Shown here: in pieces, positions 1 through 6,718 of the stretch
Layout of the letters: every line of letters starts with the position of its first letter
Numbering within the stretch: the stretch's first letter is position 1
Position numbers and translations under genes: made by a program
The notes under the pieces: generated by a model
What the model was told of the DNA's origin: nothing
Database searches by the model: none
What the model saw: only the letters and a program-made list of their open reading frames with translations
Assembly (NCBI GenBank): GCA_012799115.1
Contig: JAAZLY010000276.1
Span: forward strand, 1 to 30,604
Length of the DNA stretch: 30,604 nt
Direction: 5' to 3'
DNA from: Bacillota bacterium
Lineage (GTDB): Bacteria; Bacillota; Limnochordia; Darwinibacteriales; Darwinibacteriaceae

Positions 1-1083
1 CCGCATGAGGCGAGCTAGCTCCAGTTCACGAGCAGGTACGAAACCTAACTCGATCTCGTACTCCTCGATCAAGCTCAAAAGAGCTGCCTCCCGGGAGTTT
101 AAAGCCATAGCCTCAACTTCCAGATTGATCAACGTACCGTATAGTTCCCGATGAATAGGATTTAGGGTTCTGGTCTCCGTACCAATTACCCGTTCTACTT
201 CGGCTGCCAATTTACTCGTGACATCGGCAATCTCAGCCTGTAATGCTACAACAGTAGGATGACGATCTGTATAGCGTTCTTTGGCACTGGCTAACTTGAT
301 CTCTAAGTCTGCCAATCGACTCTTAAACTCTCCAATAAACCGATTTTCGGCTATCGTCGTCGACGAAATCAAAGTCTCGTCCTCTTGGCTCAAGTTCGCC
401 CTGACGCGAATAATGCGCTCGGCTACCTCTTCTTTGCTTACAGTAACCTCGGTCAAGCTCGTCTCAAGCTTGGCCATACGCTCAATCATTGCGATTGTTT
501 CTTGCGAAGGTGCTAACACACCTTCGTCCTCTTTGTAAGAACGCAGGCGCTCTTCGGCAATCTTGAGCTCTTCCTCTACCGATTCAAGCTGGGCTTCTAT
601 AAAGACCCTTGCGGTACGTCTGTCTTCCTGCTGATAGCGTCGATTCCAGTTGATAAAGACGTCTGTTAAGGTATTCACCACATCCTGCGCCAAGGCAGGA
701 TTAGGCGACTGCATCGAAATCTGAAGCACATCGCTACCCTGAACAGGTTGAATCGTAATAATCTTGGCCAGCGTCCTAGAGGTCAACTCTTCCGAGCCTA
801 CCCGTTCAATTACTTCATCTAGAATATTTCTACTCTTCATGATCTGGATATAGTTCTGTGCGGTGTTTCTACCGCCTCCACCCATACCATCAAACAGCAT
901 CGATTGCATGGACGTTCCAGATTCCCTCACCATTACCGTTGTAAATGCCTCATAGATCGGTGTAGCAACAAAGCTATAGACGGTGACACCAAGGACGGTG
1001 ACGAGGAAAACTACAGCTATGAGTGTGCGTTTCTTGACGATGATTTCCCAATACTCTCGAAGATCCATTTCTTCCATTTCCAA
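1..1083 (-). CDS. Wzz/GumC-like polysaccharide chain-length regulator (partial, 3' end off window)
   Basis: The open frame of 361 codons runs off the left edge, so the C-terminus is missing. The protein starts with a short cytoplasmic segment (DLREYWEIIVKKR), then a membrane helix at about residues 15-35, then an extracytoplasmic region with coiled-coil character (EEELKIAEERLRSYKEDEG), as in Wzz/GumC polysaccharide co-polymerases. The PxxPxxP-rich second membrane segment and any fused BY-kinase would lie beyond the edge. The start is taken as TTG at 1083 because GGAGGTGA at 1096-1089 sits 5 nt upstream; an in-frame ATG at 1077 is the alternative. It begins 12 nt after the stop of the SLBB exporter gene, and that stop overlaps its ribosome binding site, so the two are probably translationally coupled partners in polysaccharide export. 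The family call is firm; the polymer is unknown. Confidence 0.88.
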   Translation of the reverse strand, partial: MEMEEMDLREYWEIIVKKRTLIAVVFLVTVLGVTVYSFVATPIYEAFTTVMVRESGTSMQSMLFDGMGGGGRNTAQNYIQIMKSRNILDEVIERVGSEELTSRTLAKIITIQPVQGSDVLQISMQSPNPALAQDVVNTLTDVFINWNRRYQQEDRRTARVFIEAQLESVEEELKIAEERLRSYKEDEGVLAPSQETIAMIERMAKLETSLTEVTVSKEEVAERIIRVRANLSQEDETLISSTTIAENRFIGEFKSRLADLEIKLASAKERYTDRHPTVVALQAEIADVTSKLAAEVERVIGTETRTLNPIHRELYGTLINLEVEAMALNSREAALLSLIEEYEIELGFVPARELELARLMR

Positions 1084-1095
1084 TGCCGTCACCTC

Positions 1096-3777
1096 CTATA
1101 ATCCGAAAATGTTGAGGATAGCACTCTTAAAGGAGCTAATTGCACCGACAAACCCAAAAATCTTGGTCCAATCAGGCTTACTTGTCTCAGGTACATAAAT
1201 GATATCTCCTGCCTGTAAGAGCGGATTTTCATTCGCATCACCTGTAAAGAGCACCTTATCCTTGCCCATGCTCACAATCTCTGAACCCTCAAGGGAGCCA
1301 TCGCGGTAAATTCCCACACTCTCAAGAGCAGCTCTCTCTTGAGGCCCCCCTGCCATAGTCAAGGCATCTAGCACTCGGGCACCAGCAGGTAAGTTGTACA
1401 CACCAGGACTCTTAACCATACCTAGTACTAGGATTTGATGCCTGGATGAAGGTACATAAAGGACATCTCCGCCCTCTAGGGGTAGGTTGTGATCACTTTG
1501 AGCGCTCATCAGATTCGCGTAGTTTACTTCCCAAATCTGTTCAACGTCTCCACTCTGCCTCGTTATAACGACGTTTTCCGATCCGGTGTTAGTTTGGAGA
1601 CCTCCAGCCGCGGCCAGGATATCCAAGAGACGTCCGCCAGGTTGTAGAGCATATGCCCCAGAGCGAGCCACACTGCCAAAGACCAGGACCATATTGTTCG
1701 CCCTAGGCACTGTAATTACTTCTCCACCCTTTAGGGGACGATTGTCGTTCATGTCTGACATGACATCTAGGTTTAGAATCTCGGTTTGCACACCCTCAGA
1801 GGTCTCAGTCGTAACTTGCACTTTCCTTGCATCAGCATTTGCGGTAAACCCGCCTGCTCGAGCAATGAGTTCTACGAAGTTCTGGCCCTTCGTGAAGACA
1901 TAATAGCCGGGGCTGCGTACTTCACCTAGTACAAGAACACTTCGTTCACTGCGGGGCACAATAATCACATCTCCGCCTTGAAGCAGCTTATCTGAAGCTA
2001 GGAAGCGATCTTCCATCAACAGGCTAAAATCGATGGTTTCTATTGTAGTACCATCCTGACTATGCCGGGTTAAGGATACTTCTTCATCATTTGCATTTGC
2101 AGTAAATCCACCCGCAAGCATAATGGCATCGAGTAGACCATCACCCGATCGGAAGTTGTAGTAACCTGGGCGCACCACTTCACCCATGACAATAATCCCT
2201 CGGTCCTCTGTGGGAACGATAATCACATCGCCACCCTGCAAAGGTATGTTCTGGGATAGATAGCGATTGGTCATGAGTTCGCTAAAGTCGACCATAATGA
2301 TTTCTGTACCCTCTGGCGATTGCCGACTAACAGAAACCTCATTCTGCCGTGCATTTACCGTGAGTCCGCCTGCCGAACCGATAACGTCTAACAAACGGTC
2401 ACCAGGACGAAATTGATAGTAACCAGGGCTACGTACTTCGCCAAGAACCAAGACTCGCCTATCCCCTTCAGGTATGTAAATGACATCGCGGGGTAGGACC
2501 CTTTCGTTTTGTAGACCAAGTCGCTCCAATGCCCCTAGGTTAAAGGTCGTAGCAATGCCATCCCGAGTTAACGTGAACTCATCGTTGGCGCGGTCGGTTG
2601 CGCCGCCTGCCCGAGCCAGTATGTCCAGCAAACGAGTATGCTCGTTCACTGCATAGGAACCGGGGCTTCTCACTTGTCCTAAGACTAGGGCATTTTGATA
2701 CCCCTCAGGTACGAAAATGAGATCGTCCGCCACTAAGCGGGGGTTTTCACCGCCTGTTTGGCCTTTCAAACCAGGTTCAACATTAACCAACATCACTTCG
2801 TCGTCGCCTTTACGGGTAATCGCGACTGCAGAGGCATCACCGGAGGGTAAGACGCCACCGGCTTGTGCCAAGATATCAATGAGATGGGTCTCTTTATGTA
2901 AAGTGTACAAACCTGGGGCGCGGACAGCACCTAGAACCATCACCTGTTTCTTCTTGGGAACAAAAACCACATCGTTGGGTTCAATCCTGATTGGCTTACC
3001 ACGCCCAGACATGAAGTTCTGGACATTAATCACTTGTTCCGTGGGTTCTCCGTCCACTTGGGTAGTAACGACAACATTCTCAAGATCTGCCGAATCCAAG
3101 GCACCACCCGCCAAGGCAAGGAGATCAAGAACATCAAGGCCACTACCTAGATCGTAACTGGTTGGTTGCCGAACCTCACCGAAGATGGTGGCCCGACCCG
3201 AAGCAGGAACAAAAACTACATCTCCTGTCTCAATCAAAGGGTTATCAGCTAGATGCCCAGTTTCTAGGAAGCGCTGAACATCTACTTGCAGGAGCTGGGC
3301 CTGCTCACCGCCATGTTCATCTAAGGTATATCTAGTAATGCTAACGCCACGCAAGTTAGCTGTACTCAGTTGCCCACCTGCATAGGCAAGTACGTCAACC
3401 AACCGTGCCCCGGCCATTAACTGATAATTGCCGGGCATCTCGACCTCACCTAGGACCTGTACTTGAAGAGTACGAAACCCACTTACAATCACGGTAACTT
3501 GCGGATTCTTAACAAACTCTGCCAGTGCCTCCCGCAGCTCTGCACCTAATTGACGAGGTGTTTTATCCACCGCCCACATTTCTCCGACCAAGGGAAACGT
3601 AATATAACCGTCAGGGCGAACGACGATCTCTGTCCTGAGCTCCTCATGTCCCCAAACGGATATACTTAAACCATCACCCACACCAAGGCGATATTCATTG
3701 GCATATCCTGCCTGACTCAAGGCCAGACTTGTGAGCAGTAGCATGACCACCACTATGCTTGTCCTTACGCTTTTCAT
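1096..3777 (-). CDS. Polysaccharide export protein with nine SLBB repeats (Wza-like)
   Basis: An 893-residue secreted protein. A signal peptide (residues 1-26, ending AGYA) is followed by a Poly_export domain at about 29-98 (YRLGVGD, then RPDGYITFPLVG). Nine SLBB-type repeats of about 85 residues follow, beginning near 107, 198, 280, 364, 442, 528, 614, 697 and 782. Each shows VLGEV-x-SPG-Y, then LLDxLAxAGG, and closes with GDVIxVP. The C-terminus (DWTKIFGFVGAISSF...) is hydrophobic and could form an amphipathic or membrane helix. Wza-type proteins usually carry far fewer repeats and end near 380 residues. The ATG at 3777 is preferred because the signal peptide follows it directly; a frame extending to 3879 has no signal peptide and poor initiation context. 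There is no lipobox cysteine, unlike E. coli Wza. The Wzz-like partner follows. Role: outer-membrane or periplasm-spanning polysaccharide conduit, inferred from the family. Confidence 0.9.
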   Translation of the reverse strand: MKSVRTSIVVVMLLLTSLALSQAGYANEYRLGVGDGLSISVWGHEELRTEIVVRPDGYITFPLVGEMWAVDKTPRQLGAELREALAEFVKNPQVTVIVSGFRTLQVQVLGEVEMPGNYQLMAGARLVDVLAYAGGQLSTANLRGVSITRYTLDEHGGEQAQLLQVDVQRFLETGHLADNPLIETGDVVFVPASGRATIFGEVRQPTSYDLGSGLDVLDLLALAGGALDSADLENVVVTTQVDGEPTEQVINVQNFMSGRGKPIRIEPNDVVFVPKKKQVMVLGAVRAPGLYTLHKETHLIDILAQAGGVLPSGDASAVAITRKGDDEVMLVNVEPGLKGQTGGENPRLVADDLIFVPEGYQNALVLGQVRSPGSYAVNEHTRLLDILARAGGATDRANDEFTLTRDGIATTFNLGALERLGLQNERVLPRDVIYIPEGDRRVLVLGEVRSPGYYQFRPGDRLLDVIGSAGGLTVNARQNEVSVSRQSPEGTEIIMVDFSELMTNRYLSQNIPLQGGDVIIVPTEDRGIIVMGEVVRPGYYNFRSGDGLLDAIMLAGGFTANANDEEVSLTRHSQDGTTIETIDFSLLMEDRFLASDKLLQGGDVIIVPRSERSVLVLGEVRSPGYYVFTKGQNFVELIARAGGFTANADARKVQVTTETSEGVQTEILNLDVMSDMNDNRPLKGGEVITVPRANNMVLVFGSVARSGAYALQPGGRLLDILAAAGGLQTNTGSENVVITRQSGDVEQIWEVNYANLMSAQSDHNLPLEGGDVLYVPSSRHQILVLGMVKSPGVYNLPAGARVLDALTMAGGPQERAALESVGIYRDGSLEGSEIVSMGKDKVLFTGDANENPLLQAGDIIYVPETSKPDWTKIFGFVGAISSFKSAILNIFGL

Positions 3778-3893
3778 CCTGCTATGACACCTCAGATCAA
3801 TAATTGATAAGACCACTTGTCCCAAGTCCTTACATAAGAAGAACCGTGGAACCTTACGGACCGCGGTTCTCCAAATCACTATAATATGTCAGC
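3778..3893 (-). promoter_or_regulatory. Intergenic leader with inverted repeat and possible -10 upstream of the SLBB gene
   Basis: The 116-nt gap between the 313-codon gene and the exporter holds a 7-bp inverted repeat (AGAACCG at 3840-3846, CGGTTCT at 3864-3870). A TATAGT box lies at 3883-3878 on the minus strand, with no good -35 partner. No T-run follows the hairpin, so it is not a convincing terminator. It may be a structured leader or an internal promoter region. Weak evidence. Confidence 0.25.
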
Positions 3894-4835
3894 CTACTGA
3901 TTAAGAGCGGGTCTAAAATAAAAGCCTAGAGTCGGCATCGCTCGGGAAGTTTCAACATAGAACTGTGTATTCGCTTCGATTTGAACATCCTTACCCCTAA
4001 TGAAGTAGCCGCTCACAAGACCTACCGGACCAAGCAGGATAATCCCTGCCATACTAGCACCAGCCGCAAGTTCCAGCGACCTGTTTCTCTCGGTAGCCTT
4101 CTCGTCTACCTTGAGAGGTACCTGGGTACCGTCGAGGGCTGTAATCTTGCCGAAATCAAGGACAATTCTGCCATCCTTACCTAGACGGGCTGCTGCAGTG
4201 ACCTCAGTTACAGTAGCTAGTCCGGTGGCTCCCACCGGTATAACAACGCGTCCACCAATCATGACATCCTCTACTACGCTATAAGGGATCTTGTCACCGA
4301 CTTGCGCATCGCCAGAACTAACGGATCGTAATAGAGCCACTTTTACCAAGGTCTGGACAGGCAATGCTACCTGCTGCACGTCGAGGGTAGTCGTCCCCCA
4401 GACGTCGAGCATGAGTCGTTCCGCCCTTTCTGAGATATTTCCAGGCTGGCCGGCGCCATACAAGACAAGTTCTAGGTTATCTAGCCGTTCAACCATGGGT
4501 TTCTCCCCAGTCAACGTCGCAGAGAATCCCCATTCAGCCAAGTTCAATAAGAGTTGTAGTCCCCCGTCCCCTTCGGAATCCTGGAGAAAGCTAAGGACCC
4601 GATCGATGCGCATTAGAACCGCACCTTCCTGTACCTTGCCATAGATGTCCATTTCTACTTTTTGGATACGATCTAGGAGTGATCCCTCTTGTGGATGACC
4701 GTAGAGCATCTCTTCCACAATGACCAAAGACCCTAGGGGAGTTACATTGGCTGATACCGAAGGCGAAAGTACGGGGAGGATAAGGGTGAGAACTAACATT
4801 ACAGCAAGAATCCGAGCAACACTCTTTTTCATCAT
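3894..4835 (-). CDS. Secreted protein with YG-x-x-Q-x-G repeats, unknown function
   Basis: A 313-residue protein of no named family that I recognise. A signal peptide covers residues 1-29 (cut near SVSA-N). Residues 35-150 hold three to four copies of a short helical repeat, VE-x3-YG-x2-QEG-x-L-x2-RI (seen as EEMLYGHPQEGSLLDRI, EMDIYGKVQEGAVLMRI and ELVLYGAGQPGNISERA). A beta-rich segment follows at about 175-245 (VGDKIPYSVVEDVMIGGRVV). A glycine-rich hydrophobic stretch (GASMAGIILLGPVGLVSGYF) lies near 260-280. ATG at 4835 (or 4832) follows GGAGG by about 5 nt. It lies 14 nt after the stop of the upstream barrel gene and ahead of the SLBB exporter, which suggests a cell-envelope role, perhaps in polysaccharide export. 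That role is inferred from position only. Confidence 0.75.
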   Translation of the reverse strand: MMKKSVARILAVMLVLTLILPVLSPSVSANVTPLGSLVIVEEMLYGHPQEGSLLDRIQKVEMDIYGKVQEGAVLMRIDRVLSFLQDSEGDGGLQLLLNLAEWGFSATLTGEKPMVERLDNLELVLYGAGQPGNISERAERLMLDVWGTTTLDVQQVALPVQTLVKVALLRSVSSGDAQVGDKIPYSVVEDVMIGGRVVIPVGATGLATVTEVTAAARLGKDGRIVLDFGKITALDGTQVPLKVDEKATERNRSLELAAGASMAGIILLGPVGLVSGYFIRGKDVQIEANTQFYVETSRAMPTLGFYFRPALNQ

Positions 4836-4849
4836 TCAACCCTCCAGGT

Positions 4850-6112
4850 TTAGAACTTAATGGAAAATGCTGCCTCCGCTTCGGTCCCAGGTTCCATATT
4901 GCTGAAGTCAATAAACCTGTAATTAAAGCGCAAGGAACTGTCATTTTTAAAGTCATATGTCAAGCCTAGTTCGGCCGCGCTAGCGCTCATGTTTACTTCC
5001 TCACTCGGCAATGAATTTCCTCCTACATTTGGAGAATTCCATTCCTGTGTCATGCCCAAATGAACCTGCCCTCTATTAATGGGAACGACTACACCTAGAG
5101 ACGTAACCAACGGTTTGTCTTCGTCCTCGTCTCCCACACTTTCTCGGCGACTTACTCCAGCATTCAAAGTGAAAAGGTCAGACCAATCCCAGCTCAACCC
5201 CACAGAGGTACTGGTTGTCTTTGGAACAAGTAATTCCCGATCTACGCTTAGATCCACCGCAGTCTCTAGAGCGAGATCACCTATCCGCATCGAGATTCCA
5301 TATCCAGTCATGCTGTCAGAATCTGCCGAGGTCGAATCGGTGCTTTCGAAGGAGGAACTACTCGTGCTACCGGGTCGCAAAGAACCGCTCACTTCAACAT
5401 TTCCAATTTGAATCACCGAGTTCTCTTCACTAACAGGTTCTAACATGCTAAAGCTCGAGGAGGAAGGCAATAATCCAGGGGCAGAAAACTGCCCAGTCCA
5501 CAGATTGCGAGGACTCATAGGTTCCGGCACAATCTGGGCGATAACCGCCTGAGTAGACGTTGCCTCATCGGTAGACTCAAAAGCCACCGATGATTGTTCT
5601 GCATTCTTTCGCGCGGCGGCTAAGACCTGTTCGGAATACAACAGTTTACGCTCGGCAAACAATCCCTCCACTCGGGTATCAGCAAAATTCTGGGCGTAGA
5701 GTAGTTTAAAGTCTTGAATGGCGTATCCAAGAATCTCTAACTCTTCAGCATACTCTAATACAAGGCGGTACAAAAGTTCCACTTCACTTGCAGTGAAGGC
5801 TTGTTCAGGACCAACCCTCTGATTATAGCTGAAAATCATGCTATCAAGGTAAACGTTTTGGCTCACACCGAAACGGCGAGACTGCATGCCATCGTCACCG
5901 CCTATGTGCTGCAAAAGCCGGGAGACCAAAAGAGCTCCCTGATTGCGATTCAGCCTGGCGGAGACCTCGAAACCCGGAATACCTCGTCCTCGGGCCAGCT
6001 CTGCGATGGCTGAGTAAGTCCAATCATCTTGAGGAGAACTGGCAGATACTAAGCCCTGCAAGCACACAAAAAAGACACAAAGAATAGCAAGAAACCAAAA
6101 GCGGCGTGGCAT
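4850..6112 (-). CDS. Putative outer-membrane beta-barrel protein with degenerate SLH domain
   Basis: A 420-residue protein. The signal peptide covers about residues 1-25. Residues 28-68 (DDWTYSAIAELARGRGI, then LNRNQGALLVSRLL) follow the spacing of an SLH domain but lack its glycine-rich GYPDGT core. A helical segment runs to about residue 190, then Ser/Thr-rich linkers (near 215-260), then alternating beta strands to the last residue, ending in the aromatic signature SIKF typical of barrels folded by BamA. This is the layout of the OmpM-like protein encoded just upstream (SLH, helices, barrel) in shorter form. ATG at 6112 is chosen because GGGGGGAG stands 5 nt upstream; an in-frame GTG at 6130 would place that ribosome binding site inside the gene. 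Likely a small porin or anchor protein; the substrate is unknown. Confidence 0.8.
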   Translation of the reverse strand: MPRRFWFLAILCVFFVCLQGLVSASSPQDDWTYSAIAELARGRGIPGFEVSARLNRNQGALLVSRLLQHIGGDDGMQSRRFGVSQNVYLDSMIFSYNQRVGPEQAFTASEVELLYRLVLEYAEELEILGYAIQDFKLLYAQNFADTRVEGLFAERKLLYSEQVLAAARKNAEQSSVAFESTDEATSTQAVIAQIVPEPMSPRNLWTGQFSAPGLLPSSSSFSMLEPVSEENSVIQIGNVEVSGSLRPGSTSSSSFESTDSTSADSDSMTGYGISMRIGDLALETAVDLSVDRELLVPKTTSTSVGLSWDWSDLFTLNAGVSRRESVGDEDEDKPLVTSLGVVVPINRGQVHLGMTQEWNSPNVGGNSLPSEEVNMSASAAELGLTYDFKNDSSLRFNYRFIDFSNMEPGTEAEAAFSIKF

Positions 6113-6128
6113 CAGCTCTCCCCCCTTC

Positions 6129-6155
6129 ACTATACTATCATAGTGTTTTCTCCAA
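6129..6155 (-). promoter_or_regulatory. Possible promoter with overlapping palindrome
   Basis: On the minus strand TTGGAG (6155-6150), 15 nt, then TATAGT (6134-6129) lie just upstream of the barrel-protein gene; TATGAT at 6142-6137 is an alternative -10. An inverted repeat, CACTAT (6128-6133) with ATAGTG (6140-6145), covers the -10 region and could be an operator. The -35 and its spacing are poor. Confidence 0.3.
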
Positions 6156-6203
6156 GTGTTACCTAAATCCCTCTAAAGCGCAAGAACCCAAAAGATAACA
6201 CTT
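6154..6203. repeat. 8-bp inverted repeat downstream of the RuvX-like gene
   Basis: AAGTGTTA at 6154-6161 is exactly complementary to TAACACTT at 6196-6203, with a 34-nt loop, starting 4 nt past the stop of the RuvX-like gene. No T-run follows, so it does not look like a normal intrinsic terminator. It could be an RNA stem or a binding site. Confidence 0.35.
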
Positions 6204-6207
6204 TCAA

Positions 6208-6600
6208 TCAGCTCTTGCACAAGAACCGCTCTGCCAAGATGACTGCAACATAATCATCATAGGGTTCAGGTGGCACTTGCATTGTAGTCGGAAGCAAGCG
6301 CCTCCATCCCTTGGGTTTGTGATCAATCCAATACCTGCTTCTTGCTTCCTCACTCGTGGCAAACTCGTCTACCAGGCTGATCGGAAGGTTGGGTAGTGCA
6401 GCCTTCAGATCCGCATGAAATTCCTTCGATCCGGTACCATCCCCCACGATGATCATATCAACATTGTATTCCTCGACCTTCGCTTTGACTACATCTCGAA
6501 AGGCGTTGCGTGAAATGACTTCTTTAGCAAGGATACCGCCTGATGAGACTACTGCTATACCGCACTTTTCCCTTCCTGGATCAACCCCTAAAACGATCAC
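6208..6600 (-). CDS. RuvX/YqgF-like RNase H-fold protein
   Basis: A 130-residue protein. The N-terminus (VLGVDPGREKCGIAVV) is the first strand pair of an RNase H-fold nuclease, with Asp7. Later come IIVGDG at 51-55, DEFATSEEA at 78-86 (compare DERLTT in RuvX) and DDYVAVILAERFL from 115, which supply the other acidic residues expected for metal binding. Length agrees with RuvX (about 140). The start is taken as GTG at 6600, with GGAGG 7 nt upstream; a longer frame to 6645 adds 15 residues that have no family match. Known RuvX/YqgF proteins process pre-16S rRNA or act on nucleic acids. This is a divergent member and may be a paralogue of the canonical gene. It lies after the ompM terminator with no clear promoter of its own. 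Confidence 0.8.
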   Translation of the reverse strand: MIVLGVDPGREKCGIAVVSSGGILAKEVISRNAFRDVVKAKVEEYNVDMIIVGDGTGSKEFHADLKAALPNLPISLVDEFATSEEARSRYWIDHKPKGWRRLLPTTMQVPPEPYDDYVAVILAERFLCKS

Positions 6601-6654
6601 CAAACCACCTCCGTCCTGCATCACAAATTTCGCCACTTCTACCATCCTTCTGAG

Positions 6655-6687
6655 GGTAAAAAAGGTCCTCCATAAGGAGGACCTTTC
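6655..6687 (-). terminator. Intrinsic terminator of the OmpM-like gene
   Basis: A perfect 11-bp stem (AAAGGTCCTCC at 6661-6671, GGAGGACCTTT at 6676-6686) with a 4-nt loop. On the minus strand it is followed by a run of six T (6663-6658). It stands about 30 nt past the stop of the porin gene. Confidence 0.92.
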
Positions 6688-6718
6688 GGTGTTTCATTCT
6701 GTCTAGGAAGCTAGGCTT

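Noticed and set aside
1400..3480. Regularly spaced similar DNA stretches that might suggest a CRISPR or tandem DNA repeat
   Set aside because: The similarity follows the reading frame at about 255-nt spacing and is explained by the protein-level SLBB repeats; the DNA copies are not identical.
3778..3879. N-terminal extension of the SLBB exporter to an upstream ATG
   Set aside because: The extra 34 residues lack homology and would bury the clear signal peptide that starts at 3777.
4591..4956. 121-codon minus-strand frame overlapping two secreted-protein genes
   Set aside because: It lies out of frame across the junction of two genes that have signal peptides and good ribosome binding sites; its composition is not protein-like.
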